From positions 1-64,000 of the forward strand of contig NZ_JAUZVZ010000017.1 of assembly GCF_030717845.1 (NCBI RefSeq): a stretch of DNA of 64,000 nucleotides, in the 5' to 3' direction. The stretch comes from Alkalimonas collagenimarina. Lineage in GTDB: Bacteria; Pseudomonadota; Gammaproteobacteria; Enterobacterales; Alteromonadaceae. Positions 42,901-50,938 of the stretch are shown piece after piece. How positions within the stretch are numbered: the first letter of the stretch is position 1; each line of letters starts with the position of its first letter. A program made the position numbers and the translations under genes. The notes beneath the pieces were generated by a model. That model made no database searches and was not told the origin of the DNA. It was given only the letters and a program-made list of their open reading frames with translations.

Positions 42901-45900
42901 ACGGCATTACTTATGGTGAGACACACCGTTTGGTTCAAGCGCTGTACGTCACGCCAACTCAGGTACTTGCCAGTATCGCGCTTGCGCAGACGCAGCAAGA
43001 CCAGCTGCGTACGTTCACTTTACATCCGGGCCTGATGGATGCCGCTTTGCAATCAATCAAAGCATTTTACATACAAGATGCGGATCCACGTTTGATGGTG
43101 CCGTTCTCCTGTCAGCAAGTGCTCATCCACGCAGCGCTCAGCCCCACTATGTGGGTGCTGTGTCGCCGGGATAACAAGGGGGCAAAACATCAATTTGATA
43201 TTGAGGTGTTCAATAACACAGGTGAACTAAGCGTGCAATTTAAACAGTTAGCAGTGATGCCATATCATGGGCCGGGTAGTGTCCATCACGCGCCTTCAGA
43301 TGAGCAGGACAATATGACCAAAATCAGCGCAAGCCAGAGCGCGACGTCAAGGGTAGCAAGCCAGCACGAAGCGTGGGATCAATATTTGATACCGCGCTGG
43401 ACAACGGTCGCCGTTGCCGCTGAGCATGAAAGTCGCGATACGCAACGCAATACGTTAGTGGTGGAGCTGGGAGACTACTCAAAAGCGCTCAGCGTATTGC
43501 AATATAACAAAGGGACAAGCATTGCGCTCAAAGAGAGCTACTCTGTCGAGGACATCGTCAACAAGATCACCCATGCAGGCGAATTTGATGAAATCGTGTG
43601 TTTAGCTGCCAATGTTGAACTGGACTATGAGAGGGCGTCAGGTCATGATTTAGACCTTGCATACACTAAGCTCAGCAGTATGCAAAAAGGGAGCGCATTG
43701 TTGTGTTTTAATTTTATCAAGGCGTTGCTACAGAGTGGTTATGCGAATCGTGCACTTGATATCAAACTGGTTACGATCCATGCCTTTTCGGTCTTGCCGG
43801 GTGAAGGTGCAGATCCCGCTTATGCGAGCTTACATGGCCTATTTGGCTGTCTGGCCAAAGAGTATAAAAACTGGCAAGTCACGGCTGTGGATAGCGATTT
43901 TATCAGCGGCTTGCCAATACACGCGCTGAGCCGTATTGAGCAAGCTACGGATGGCGTATCGATAGCCTACCGACAAGGGCAATGGTTTATCCAACAACTA
44001 TACTCTTATACGCCACCGAGTGTGTCGGATGAGCCCTATCGCGATGGGGGGGTTTACGTGGTTGTTGGCGGCGCGGGCGGTTTAGGTCAGGTGTGGAGTG
44101 AAATGATGATTAAAACTCATCAATCCCATGTGATCTGGATTGGCCGTCGTGAGCAAGATAGCGCGATCAGCGACGCCATAGAACGTCTTGCACAATATGG
44201 CCCTAAGCCCTGGTATCTGTGCGCGGATGCCAGTGATCCCGTTGCGATGCGTGACGCGTTAGATGCAATTAAGTTACGCCATTCGCACATTCATGGGGTC
44301 GTGCACTCAGCATTGGTGCTGCAAGATCGCAGTTTGGCCAGAATGTCACAGGATGAGTTCCTCGGTTGTTTAAGTGCCAAAGTGGATATATCCCTGTGCT
44401 TGGCACAAACATTTAAGGCAGAATCGTTAGATTTTGCTTTGTTTTTCTCATCCTTAATTGCCTTTACACGCAATCCAGGGCAAGCAAACTATGCCACAGG
44501 ATCGGTGTTTGAAGATGTCTTCGCGACACAAATAAACCGCCATTGGTCATGCAAGGTGAGCGTGATCAACTGGGGGTATTGGGGGGATGTCGGCGCGGTT
44601 AGTGATGCGTCTTATCGTCAGAGAATGGAGCAAGCTGGGATATTATCGATCCAACCAGCGCCTGCCATGGCGGCTATTCATCACTTGCTGAGCAGTGATG
44701 AACCACAACTTGGATTTATTCGTGTGGATAGCGGGGCGCAGGTAGGCGGCGTGAACGAGCACGCTCAGATCACACGTGCTCAGGCGCTGCCTGATGTATT
44801 ACCGGATATTCAGGCTGAATTTAACTTGGCCTACCAAGCAGGCACTGCGCGTCAACAAGCCCTCAGTCACCTTGAACAATTAGATCAGCAAGCCAGTCAA
44901 GCCCTAGCTGACGCTTTGCTGCCATTGTTAGCCGTGCAACTACGTGCTGCGGGAATCTTTGCTATGAACCATGGCTCAGAGGTGAGCATGTCCGATCTGG
45001 TTGGCAGCATACAAAGACTGGGGTTAAATGCGTTTCATTCGACGATGTTTAGTCAGTGGTTGACTTACAGTGTGGAGTTATTACAGCAAGCAGGATGGAT
45101 CAAACAAGCGGGGCAGCAGTTGCTCTCATTGCAGCCAGTGCAGGCACTTAATGCGGACACCTGTTGGCAGCGCTGGAAACAATATTGCCAGCATAACCAG
45201 GACAATAATCTAATCGCGGCTAAAGCGACGCTATTGGATGCCATGGTTACGGCCATACCTGGCATCATCACGGGTAAGCTAAAAGCCACCGATATTATGT
45301 TCCCTCAGTCGTCCATGGCTTTGGTCGAAGGGGTGTACAAAAACAATGAGGTGTCGGACTACTTTAACCATGATGTCGCATTGACTGTATGTGCTGCTAT
45401 TCGAGCCTGGCAACAACAGGGGCATGGTCGCACCTTGAGAATACTGGAGATCGGTGCCGGCACGGGCGGCACCACCGCTGGTTTGTTAGAAAAGCTGCGA
45501 CCTTTTGCGCCACAGATCGCTGAATATTGTTACACCGACGTCTCACAGGCATTTCTCAATCATGCACAAACCCATTATGTGGCAGACTTTCCATTTATCA
45601 AAACACAGTTGCTCAACATCGAACAGCCCCTCTTGGCGCAAGGGGTGAATACAGGCAGTTATGATATTGTGATAGCAGCACAAGTATTACATGCCACTAA
45701 GAGTATCAGTACGACACTGGTCCACACCAAAGCACTGCTCAAACGAAATGGCGTATTGATCCTCAATGAACTGAGCGAGCGCTCTGTATATAGCCATCTG
45801 ACTTTTGGTTTGTTAGATGGTTGGTGGCTGTATCAGGACGCCGCTTTGCGAATGCCGTATTCGCCAGGGTTATCCTCATCAGGCTGGCAACATTGTTTGG

Positions 45901-48900
45901 CTGCACAAGGGTTTAGCCAAAGCTACTTCCCCGCACCACAATCTCATGGCATGGGTCAGCAAATTGTCATTGCGATCAGTGATGGCAATTATATTCTACC
46001 CAGGCAGGCAGGTAGCACAGAGCTTCCTTTAGGTGTCGGTAAACCGACAGAGCAGGCAGCACAGACTGTGCCTGCGGCCAGTGCCAGTTCAGGGCAAACT
46101 GCACATGCGCTGACACAGGTAAACTCAGTGATCATGCAGGCATTTTCGGCGGCCTTGAAAGTGCCAACAGAGTCCATTGACCCCACAGAAGCGTTCTCGG
46201 ATTATGGCTTGGACTCGATCACGGGCGTTAATGTGGCGCAAACCATTTCCACTGAGTTGGGGGTGGATCTGAATACGACGGCGCTATTTGACTATGTGAA
46301 TGTGGAGCAGCTGGCACAGTATGTGGTGTCTTTGTTATCAGACCAGGCTGAAAATGATATACCCCACGTCAAGCCAACGATGAGTCGCGCAGCACCCGGG
46401 CACTCGTGGCAAGTTGATCACGCTGAGGTGATGGCCGTTATCACGCGTGCGCTCTCGTATGCATTGAAAGTGCCGCCAGAGGTGATTGAACCAACGGAAG
46501 CCTTTTCGGATTATGGGCTAGACTCCATCACGGGTGTGAGTGTGGCGCAAACCATTTCCAATGATTTAAACATTGACCTCAACACCACGGTGTTATTCGA
46601 CCACGTCAATGTGGAGCAGCTCTGTCAGCATATATTGGCACAAAACCCTGACATCACCGAAGCAACAGTATCGACATCAGCGCCACCAGAGTGGGCAGCG
46701 GCGCAGAGCAGCCAGTCAAAGGTCGCGGATGATGCGCAGCAAGCTGCAATTTATGCGGTGATCACACAAGCGCTGTGCGATGCATTGAAAGTGCCTGCGG
46801 CTGACATTGATCCCCACGAAGGGTTTGCGGACTATGGTTTGGACTCGATCTCTGGGGTCGGTGTGGCACAACAAATTTCCCAGCAGTTGGGCATTGAGCT
46901 CAGTACCACCGTGTTATTTGATTATGTGTCAGTACACCAGCTAGCGGACCATATTTTGACGAGCTATCCAAGACTCGGCATCGCAGTAAAGGCGAGCAGT
47001 GCTGACGATGCGCAAGCGGTTCAAACCGCTTCGGATAATGATCTGATGCCTTCGGCCAATGACGTTCAGCAGACGCCTAAACATGATGTGCAAGATGCGC
47101 CAGCTTGGCGTGAGTACCCAGATGAGGCGATCGCGGTGGTGGGAATGAGTGGCCGTTTTCCAGGCTCCGAGAGTGTGGATGCGCTGTGGCACAATATTGC
47201 CAACCGAGTTGATCTGGTGACGCCATTAACACGTTGGGATATGTCAAAATACGCAGGACTATCCGCTGATTTTTGTGCGCAAGGGGGCTTTCTTAGTCAC
47301 ATCGATCAATTTGATCCCGGGTTTTTTAATATCTCCGGGACAGAAGCAACCTATATGGATCCACAGCAGCGATTGTTCTTACAAGAGTCTTGGAAAGCGC
47401 TTGAAGATGCAGGTTATGCTGGCGACCCCAACTTTGGTGAAAAAGCGGGTGTGTATGTTGGCTGTAATAGCGGTGACTATAAGAATATTTTGTCGCAAGA
47501 AGCCCCTGCTCAGGCATTTTGGGGAAATGCCAGCTCTATCACACCGGCGCGTTTATCTTATTACTTAAACCTGATGGGTCCTGCCGTGGCGGTAGATACG
47601 GCCTGTTCAAGCTCTCTGGTTGCGATCCATTTAGCATGTCAGGGGTTGTGGTCTGGCGAACTTGATGTGGCGCTGGCAGGTGGGGTGTTTGTGCAATCAA
47701 CCCCTGAATTCTATCTGCAAGCGGATCGTGCCAACATGCTGTCTAAACGTGGCCGCTGTCAGACGTTTGATGCCGCAGCGGATGGCTTTGTGCCCGCTGA
47801 AGGGGTCGGTGTGTTAATACTCAAACGATTAGCGGATGCCCTGGCGGATGGCGATCATATCCATGGTGTCATTAAAGGCAGTGGTACCAATCAAGATGGT
47901 GCCAGCAATGGCATCACAGCACCCAGCGCAAAGTCGCAACAAAAGCTGATAAAAGAGGTCCACCGTCGTTTTAACATTGCACCTGAGGATATTCAGTTGA
48001 TCGAAGCCCACGGTACAGGTACTAGTTTAGGGGATCCAATTGAAAGTGAGGGTCTCAAGGCGAGCTTTCAAAGTGACAGCGCTCAGCCAGCGAACGCGTG
48101 TGCTTTAGGGTCAATAAAATCCAACATGGGGCATGCGATCACAGCGGCTGGCGTTGCCAGTGCGATCAAAGTCTTAATGGCGTTAAAGCATCGTCAGCTA
48201 CCTCCGACAATTCATTATGAGAAGCTCAATGCGAAAATCAATTTTGGCGACACGTCATTTTACGTAAATACTGAACTCATGCCGTGGGCGCAGCCTGTGA
48301 GCAAGCCAAGAACAGCGGCGATCAGCTCATTTGGATTCAGTGGTACCAATGCACACCTGGTGCTTGAAGAAGCGCCGATCACCGGGCATGTCCAACCGCA
48401 GCGCGCACAGTATTTATTTATCTTGTCGTCACAGTCACAGCCCCAACTGGTGACCATGGCCAAACAACTCCTTGCACACAGTCAAAGTCACGAACTTGAT
48501 CTGGCAGCAACGAGCTTTACCTTACTCAATGGTCGGAAGCACTGTGCACACCGCCTGGCGTGGGTTGCCCGTGATCAGCAAGAATTGGCACAGATCTTAA
48601 CGGCATATATCGAAGGCACAGAGCACCCCGCCTACAGTTATGCGCAATTTGATAGAAAAGCGTTTAAAAAACAATTATCACTACAGGCATATAGCAACGA
48701 GTGTGTACAGCGCTTTACGAGCAGCCAAAGTGCACAGGAGCAGTATGATGCATTGCGTATCATCGCTGATCTGTTTGTCCAAGGGTATCGCATTGAATTG
48801 AGCCGTCTATTTTTAGACACAGAGCGCCGCCGAGTGCCTTTGCCTACTTACCCCTTTGAGCAGAAAAAATATTGGGCTCCTGCCTCTGAGGGGGGAGACG

Positions 48901-50846
48901 ATACTGGCGCTGAGCCGGCTCCTGTGTCCAATGCGCAGCCTTTTTCTTGGCTGTTAACACAGCCTCATTATATCCCAGTTCCCTTTGATGCCGTGGCTTC
49001 ATGGGATAAAGCCGTGGCGAAACTGGCGGGTAAAACCCTGTATCTGTTAGGAAATGAGCCGCAAACAGCGGCGTTGGCTAAGTTACTCAATCAAGTGTGT
49101 GATAAAGCCGGGCTGGTCGATGTTCCAGCGCTAACCTGCTTGTCCTATCAGCAAGCCGCAGTCATGGACTCGTTAGCGTCATTGCCTGATCATATTTTAT
49201 GTATAGATACGTTAGACGACAGCGCACGACAAGCGCAAACAGGCTTGCAGGGGTTATTTGGATTACTCAAAACCACGATGAAAAGTAATTGGCATCAGGC
49301 TGTTGAAGTGTATTATATCTATGAAGACAGATCTGCCAGCCAAGCGTATCTTGATGCGATGTCCGGATTTTATGAATCCGTGAATCGAGAAAATGAAGGC
49401 TATCGCTTTACTTTGATCCAGCATCGTTCTCAGCAGCAAACCTTACAACAAATGTTGCTACAAGAGGTATTACAGAGCGATGGCGTCAACAAAGCGGTTA
49501 AAAAAGTGCAGTATCAGCAAGGGATGCGCCACGTAGAGCAACATGTTGAATACCACCAAGATGAGGCTTTCGGGGCTTCAATGAATGGGGCTGAGCCGGT
49601 CGCCTTTGAGGCTGGAAAAACCTACCTCATTACAGGCGGGTTTGGTCCTGTTGGTCGTTTGTTATGTGAACGACTGGTGAAAACCTGGCAGGCCAACTTT
49701 GTCGTGCTGTCGCGCTCTGTGCTGGACGATGAACAGCGAGCGCTGTGCGAGCAGCTCAACCAATACAAAGGGCGCATCCATTACTATGCGGTGGATATTT
49801 GTGATCAACTGGCACTGCAGCATACCCTGGATCAGGTTACTCAACAATTGGGAGCGATCCATGGTGTGGTGCATATGGCAAGGTTAGTGCACGATAATCT
49901 ATTGGTAGCGAAAAGTTGGCAGGAATTTAGCGACACGATACAGGCAAAAGTCACAGGTACGGTTAATCTGGATCAGTGCCTCGCCGAGGCACCATTGGAC
50001 TTTTTTGTGATGTTTTCGTCGATTGCCGCTTTTGGCTTGCGCGGCGGAACGGATTACGGTTATTCGGCGGCCTTCCAAAATAGTTTTGCACGCTATCGAA
50101 ATGGCCTGACAGCACAAGGGCGACGTTCTGGTCGAGCAATATCACAATGTTGGGCTGGATGGAGCGTAGACCGATATATGCCAGCTGCGCGAATGGATGT
50201 CATGCAAAAACACGGTATGGTCCCCATCGATATGGATGCTGCGATGCCAATGTTCTGTGAGAGTTTGAATTTATCCGAGCCCGTGGTCGGGTTTGTCGGG
50301 ATCTCTGATAAAGACAAAGCGAAGCACTTCTTTGGCGTCGATATGCAAGACACTGTGACACCCCAGTCGAAGCAACTTGAACAGCTCTTGAGTGAGTGGT
50401 CGACACAACCGTCATACCTGAGTGACGGCGACAAAGGGGCAATGAAGGATGCAATGGTTGGCATGTTAGCTCAGTTTGATGTCAATCACTTCAGCGATGC
50501 CCAAGTAGCAAAAGTGCATGGGATCTTGTTTGGCCAAAGCCAAGCGAGTACTGAGGATGCCGTGCGTAAAGTTGCCGCTGAGTCAGCGACTGAGCAGCCA
50601 CAGGGGGAGCAACGCGACATCCAAAAAATTGTCCTGGACACCGTAAAACACGCGTTACTAGTCGAGGAGATCTCGGTTGATGAATCATTACAATACTATG
50701 GTATGGACTCTGTGTCGGCTATGCAGATCTCTTCGCGTTTAAGTAAAAACTTGGGTATGCAGATCGAACCGGTTTGGCTGCTCGAAAACCCAACTGTTCG
50801 AGCGTTTGCAGATCACTTAAATGCGCAGTTTGCAGACTCAATATAA
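30954..50846 (+). CDS. Four-module trans-AT PKS (MmpD-like), 6630 residues
   Basis: The core monic-acid-type assembly line. Module 1: KS 9-440 (Cys177, His312, His351), KR 834-1030 (Tyr982), C-methyltransferase 1200-1480 (EIGAGTGG at 1295), ACP Ser1555. Module 2: KS from 1634 (Cys1795, His1930, His1970), DH with His2268 and Asp2440, KR 2740-2935 (Tyr2887), a dead carrier (Met3024 where Ser belongs), ACP Ser3129. Module 3: KS from 3222 (Cys3398, His3533, His3573), DH with His3859 and Asp4029, KR from 4366 (Tyr4513), C-methyltransferase about 4740-5020, three ACPs (Ser5088, 5191, 5298). Module 4: KS from 5391 (Cys5551, His5686, His5727), KR from 6222 (Tyr6368), ACP Ser6586. All KS domains have full triads. 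Predicted output: methyl/hydroxy, alkene, methyl-alkene and hydroxy units in order, matching C14 to C6 of monic acid. No loading domain is seen; an acetyl starter on KS1 is inferred. AAGGA before the ATG sets the start. Confidence 0.95.
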   Translation: MSTISHKDIAIIGMACRFPKAENYHQYWENLLAQKSCISDIPHTRWDWRHYDGDPLVEVNKSNSRWGGFIDKVNCFDYRFFGISPSTAQAMDPQQRIMLELSWACMEDAGVVPQSLAGQNVGVYIGAFNFDYKELLEKHDRPIEAYQSTGTANAIIANRISHFYDFNGPSVTVDTACSASMNAVHSAMQSLQLGETDLALAGGINLILTPTRHISFSKTGMLSPSGQSKSFDAGADGYVRSEGAGLILLKPLAAALADNDQIHGVIKGGAVNHCGKTHTLTYPSYQAQAQVISRAMHNAQVTPDTMTYIEAHGTGTPKGDPIEIQGLQHAFQHSTDTQYCAIGSAKSNIGHLEAAAGIAGIIKVLLSMRAGVLPGLANFKSLNPRITLDDSPFYVLQNTQPWQQRTDSQGYLLPRRAGVSAFGFGGTNGHIVLEEAPARAQPSPQEAAQSPHIFVFSAKAEASLQAQLTNMHAWLSRQTTLALAQLSANLYRHRTHFSKRVVVIASSQAALLENLQDAIAAVAEQAYGKPFHRERQREAPVYDQAAQWLQGMDIDHHQVIPELTQHISLPSYAFEPSPCWFELLPEADNQALYAPTEATPELAVHRVVQGENMAAGVGKCALVPRWVPLEPQLQNDVASSQTGTVCHEGVVCVVGANVSQQTTLSALHDRVYFFDAQQSPDKALAEIASQHISHVIWIPPMAGDDVPGGAQNRAVQVCFQWLQFVLHGLSVAPSCVTLLMQQDKDLPEDIAFEHAPLVGMLGSISKEYPALNVRLFDVGNDTEWPLQIIGDIQRRVDGVHLYRNGQWLVRQFVPIKWANTLSTTAQESVLCRPGGVYVLVGGAGGIGRAVTAYMLKQQNVHIVWLGRRALDPQIQSSIEQLRKEGGTLQYVQADVTEYGALQTAYHTILKQFGRVNGVINAAMVFKACAFKNMSFDDFSAVYDAKVQSSVNLARLLKYESLDYLVNFSSINSFITAAEQSHYAAGSMFQDTLSNALQRVVPFQVKTINWGYWTAEGALADSDMFQYWRAKSGVGDLTITDAMAVLETVMRSELHQVAYINALTASANLPNTDLKQRCYVDAVARRDALELSDLNRFLLPAGPELGGGLTFRAADELTIQYMWYQLYRCGLFDGSDLTLQALQQRLQQLRAEQTVSYLQLWLHKAINLLCERGMLAYQTSEQGAQCGLSITEQGRQLATDERILTQWAEACANWTADPATAAQARLLDATLSALPAVLSAEKRATEVMFPESSMRLLEGIYKHNPVSDYFNRLVADVVSHIIRHGFMHGKKTRILEIGAGTGGTSALIFETLQGVQHQVEEYCYTDISRAFLMHAHTHYQAHNPFLKTAIFNVEQPVDEQAVERGSYDMVIATNVLHATRNIRNTLRNAKALLKAGGVLILNELSEDSIFCHMTFGLLEGWWLHEDSAIRIPECPGLTSLGWKQALEQEGYHDVAFPQLSAHPLGQQIIVAKSNGVQFAQTQPSADTQPPPAAANIDTDGASIKDETETNVQPVATQAHSVSELKNTIKQVIADALKYSVNDIQVDESFADYGVDSITGVNVVQALNEALSLTLHSTCLFDYTNITRLVDHIASQLPEKHIAQNESTDDEGAAQNQPELQSRAPASMPAASSDDDIAIVGMSGRFGKADNVSALWAALERGEDLVEPVRRWNLAQYYPDTDPSEYCDTGALLTRIDQFDPGFFNLSPKEATYMDPQQRLFMETCWHALEDAGLSEQSLDGEAVSIYVGCEQGDYDHLFDDAPLAQAFWGNAPSIIPARISYHLNLKGPAIAIDTACSSSLVAIHHACESLRHVDVDIAIAGGVFVQSTPDFYLKSNRANMLSKSGKCYTFDERADGFVPGEGVGVVVLKRLRDAIANKDRIYGVIKASGINQDGTSNGITAPSSMSQESLIRDTYDNFNINPENIQLVEAHGTGTRLGDPIEYEALSRAYRHYSKHTAWSALGSIKTNLGHAATAAGMAGLCKILLSLQHKKIPASLHYNTGNPAIQFDGSPFYVNTELSDWQSHGQRPRAAAISSFGFSGTNAHLVIEEAPELPPTEATQTHYLLCLSAKTAQQLSRRVEDLLVHVQRGLVSSCADLSYSLLLRRSHFEYRFACVVESLAQAEQTLKQWIAREPGAQVYDNIQSVTASAARPGYAQFAMDSLNKAITAQNHELYQQALAMLGQLYSEGEACDFSVLFQHSAARVITLPDYPFERKTIWIDNPGETKSSAAVQQRANTLHPLVHHNASTFLQQRFVSHFDGQDYFSQQHVIHGKKILPGVSMVEMVRAALSMSTHGTKPVEQQTLVMNNIGWLTPFILDEPAKTVHIDLSRDETCTRFEVNSVTSSAQAEPLTHCSGEVQLETSSAPSSRAEPERPESGSLVLSAESVYAYFEQCQIAYGVQFRRVSQLTLSGTHGVADIVAHPEQSVTQKEMMIEPGMFDGVLQSAAVLIARSCHIHEALVPIALEQLWIYGAFNGTVRAHINLHSDLSAHAGVHKVNIEVFSEDGKLIASMTGLSFRAMVPTSPSPDKVPVSAAQDGQTLQFSRAIQPTARTVSFAPSDRVTLDKAQLIVVLDEGQVQIQVGADSASCQAQLQQVCGQFNGAIHQDFDKTLAQYSTCLLAILQLLIQQKHLTEIRLQVVAVAPMAEDDANILTSVTSSLSALLKTIALEDPRFHCQFIDLAARQGTAPPSQAHISGLCHVAAKHQGEAYLLYKNNTLYRETWTEMDPVATPLSPWRDDAVYLITGGLGGIGYAIAQDIVQHARTARIFLLGSRQADRQTEQQIAQLNGLGGHASYHSVDVTQVGALNTFIAAHKNALKRITILHCAGVTRDSLVAYMAPAHLHQTYQPKTAGVVNLDIATEHLDVEHLVLFSSVSAVLGNVGQGNYATANKFMDWYATYRNQLSQRGERRGRTVSINWPIWGTEGMAIDAPTLARMHQDWGMSTMAPQEGLQTLYQVLQGRHDNVFVMHGVSARIRALFNAPSEPQSSDQTMDFLIAQSCELTGVAAHELDTHLAFDEYGFDMTQRSALIDRLSAKLGESIDKAILYSARSLDELNAYLNHPTDHPQQSPELSNSSAQVSSEQHTPVATQQFTDNVAQLLRELVQQHTDIALEDITSEAHFERYGIDSLMVVSMTSALEKICGRLPKTLFFEYNSIAQISQYISEHYPDKLQAHFAPTTDVDARTAATEGESIDGELTQHCAASQKEAQQAENTALPAQPEHIAIVGIAGRYPKASSLHEFWQNLVQGVDAITEIPASRWDHSRYFDERKGVLGKTYSKWGGFIDGVDEFDPLFFNISPHDAEFMDPQERIFLQCAYHALEDAGYADTYCAQPGANPLGEQVGVFVGVMYSEYQLYGAQQGVHGTPISLGASAASIANRVSFSLNFTGPSLAVDSMCSASLTSIHLACESILNGHCDAAIAGGVNLNLHPNKYLNLAQGNFASSEGRCKSFAADGNGYVPSEGCGALILKPLSQALRDNDHIYGLIKASSINHAGKTNGYTVPSPNAQAEVISRALSSAGVDVTTLGYIEAHGTGTSLGDPIEISGLEKAFNGMSSAPFSCRIGSVKSNIGHCEGAAGVAGVSKVLLQMKHQKLVPSIHAQTLNPNIDFEHSLLQLQTDYEDWPHQQLGGTMLPYRAGISSFGAGGANAHIVLEEYPAPARSAADDRDVVLPYMFSAVTPQQLSTLVSDFLAWFAAGHFDLVTLADIAYTLQVGRKALKERLVIIASSRTELVEKLKSYQGGQAVTGVFSANIKAAREAPDQVVSGFIAYPWLLDWCLGHSVDPQALWFAHQQVRRVSLPTYPFKQDSYWYTSICDDAPQLAPVTPHQHPLLQRNTSNFAGVCYENDFNGQEWFLRDHQVSGEKVLPGLAYLEMAVQAAKDVSQLSDSNRLSLSNIIWRRAVVVGEQGGRVDMTLTPKDSNNDIEFMVQHNGALCMSAQLNIHQPGSQDDRSGGNKQPDLQQLKDSARAMAPAGFYAEFARHGITYGETHRLVQALYVTPTQVLASIALAQTQQDQLRTFTLHPGLMDAALQSIKAFYIQDADPRLMVPFSCQQVLIHAALSPTMWVLCRRDNKGAKHQFDIEVFNNTGELSVQFKQLAVMPYHGPGSVHHAPSDEQDNMTKISASQSATSRVASQHEAWDQYLIPRWTTVAVAAEHESRDTQRNTLVVELGDYSKALSVLQYNKGTSIALKESYSVEDIVNKITHAGEFDEIVCLAANVELDYERASGHDLDLAYTKLSSMQKGSALLCFNFIKALLQSGYANRALDIKLVTIHAFSVLPGEGADPAYASLHGLFGCLAKEYKNWQVTAVDSDFISGLPIHALSRIEQATDGVSIAYRQGQWFIQQLYSYTPPSVSDEPYRDGGVYVVVGGAGGLGQVWSEMMIKTHQSHVIWIGRREQDSAISDAIERLAQYGPKPWYLCADASDPVAMRDALDAIKLRHSHIHGVVHSALVLQDRSLARMSQDEFLGCLSAKVDISLCLAQTFKAESLDFALFFSSLIAFTRNPGQANYATGSVFEDVFATQINRHWSCKVSVINWGYWGDVGAVSDASYRQRMEQAGILSIQPAPAMAAIHHLLSSDEPQLGFIRVDSGAQVGGVNEHAQITRAQALPDVLPDIQAEFNLAYQAGTARQQALSHLEQLDQQASQALADALLPLLAVQLRAAGIFAMNHGSEVSMSDLVGSIQRLGLNAFHSTMFSQWLTYSVELLQQAGWIKQAGQQLLSLQPVQALNADTCWQRWKQYCQHNQDNNLIAAKATLLDAMVTAIPGIITGKLKATDIMFPQSSMALVEGVYKNNEVSDYFNHDVALTVCAAIRAWQQQGHGRTLRILEIGAGTGGTTAGLLEKLRPFAPQIAEYCYTDVSQAFLNHAQTHYVADFPFIKTQLLNIEQPLLAQGVNTGSYDIVIAAQVLHATKSISTTLVHTKALLKRNGVLILNELSERSVYSHLTFGLLDGWWLYQDAALRMPYSPGLSSSGWQHCLAAQGFSQSYFPAPQSHGMGQQIVIAISDGNYILPRQAGSTELPLGVGKPTEQAAQTVPAASASSGQTAHALTQVNSVIMQAFSAALKVPTESIDPTEAFSDYGLDSITGVNVAQTISTELGVDLNTTALFDYVNVEQLAQYVVSLLSDQAENDIPHVKPTMSRAAPGHSWQVDHAEVMAVITRALSYALKVPPEVIEPTEAFSDYGLDSITGVSVAQTISNDLNIDLNTTVLFDHVNVEQLCQHILAQNPDITEATVSTSAPPEWAAAQSSQSKVADDAQQAAIYAVITQALCDALKVPAADIDPHEGFADYGLDSISGVGVAQQISQQLGIELSTTVLFDYVSVHQLADHILTSYPRLGIAVKASSADDAQAVQTASDNDLMPSANDVQQTPKHDVQDAPAWREYPDEAIAVVGMSGRFPGSESVDALWHNIANRVDLVTPLTRWDMSKYAGLSADFCAQGGFLSHIDQFDPGFFNISGTEATYMDPQQRLFLQESWKALEDAGYAGDPNFGEKAGVYVGCNSGDYKNILSQEAPAQAFWGNASSITPARLSYYLNLMGPAVAVDTACSSSLVAIHLACQGLWSGELDVALAGGVFVQSTPEFYLQADRANMLSKRGRCQTFDAAADGFVPAEGVGVLILKRLADALADGDHIHGVIKGSGTNQDGASNGITAPSAKSQQKLIKEVHRRFNIAPEDIQLIEAHGTGTSLGDPIESEGLKASFQSDSAQPANACALGSIKSNMGHAITAAGVASAIKVLMALKHRQLPPTIHYEKLNAKINFGDTSFYVNTELMPWAQPVSKPRTAAISSFGFSGTNAHLVLEEAPITGHVQPQRAQYLFILSSQSQPQLVTMAKQLLAHSQSHELDLAATSFTLLNGRKHCAHRLAWVARDQQELAQILTAYIEGTEHPAYSYAQFDRKAFKKQLSLQAYSNECVQRFTSSQSAQEQYDALRIIADLFVQGYRIELSRLFLDTERRRVPLPTYPFEQKKYWAPASEGGDDTGAEPAPVSNAQPFSWLLTQPHYIPVPFDAVASWDKAVAKLAGKTLYLLGNEPQTAALAKLLNQVCDKAGLVDVPALTCLSYQQAAVMDSLASLPDHILCIDTLDDSARQAQTGLQGLFGLLKTTMKSNWHQAVEVYYIYEDRSASQAYLDAMSGFYESVNRENEGYRFTLIQHRSQQQTLQQMLLQEVLQSDGVNKAVKKVQYQQGMRHVEQHVEYHQDEAFGASMNGAEPVAFEAGKTYLITGGFGPVGRLLCERLVKTWQANFVVLSRSVLDDEQRALCEQLNQYKGRIHYYAVDICDQLALQHTLDQVTQQLGAIHGVVHMARLVHDNLLVAKSWQEFSDTIQAKVTGTVNLDQCLAEAPLDFFVMFSSIAAFGLRGGTDYGYSAAFQNSFARYRNGLTAQGRRSGRAISQCWAGWSVDRYMPAARMDVMQKHGMVPIDMDAAMPMFCESLNLSEPVVGFVGISDKDKAKHFFGVDMQDTVTPQSKQLEQLLSEWSTQPSYLSDGDKGAMKDAMVGMLAQFDVNHFSDAQVAKVHGILFGQSQASTEDAVRKVAAESATEQPQGEQRDIQKIVLDTVKHALLVEEISVDESLQYYGMDSVSAMQISSRLSKNLGMQIEPVWLLENPTVRAFADHLNAQFADSI
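46090..46970 (+). repeat. Three tandem ACP domains in PKS module 3
   Basis: Three carrier domains after the second C-methyltransferase share DYGLDSI[TS]GV and a FD[YH]V[NS]V segment. The first two are almost the same over the helix II region. There is no Trp at Ser+6, so these are not branching ACPs. They sit at the point where the chain for C8 and its methyl group is held, the group later oxidised during tetrahydropyran formation in mupirocin. Confidence 0.88.
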
Positions 50847-50938
50847 AACATGACATGAACAGAGTGCCCCTCGTTGCTGCCAAACGTGGTCATAGTGCAG
50901 GGGCAAGTTACGATATTTTAAGGATTAGAGGTTTAAAT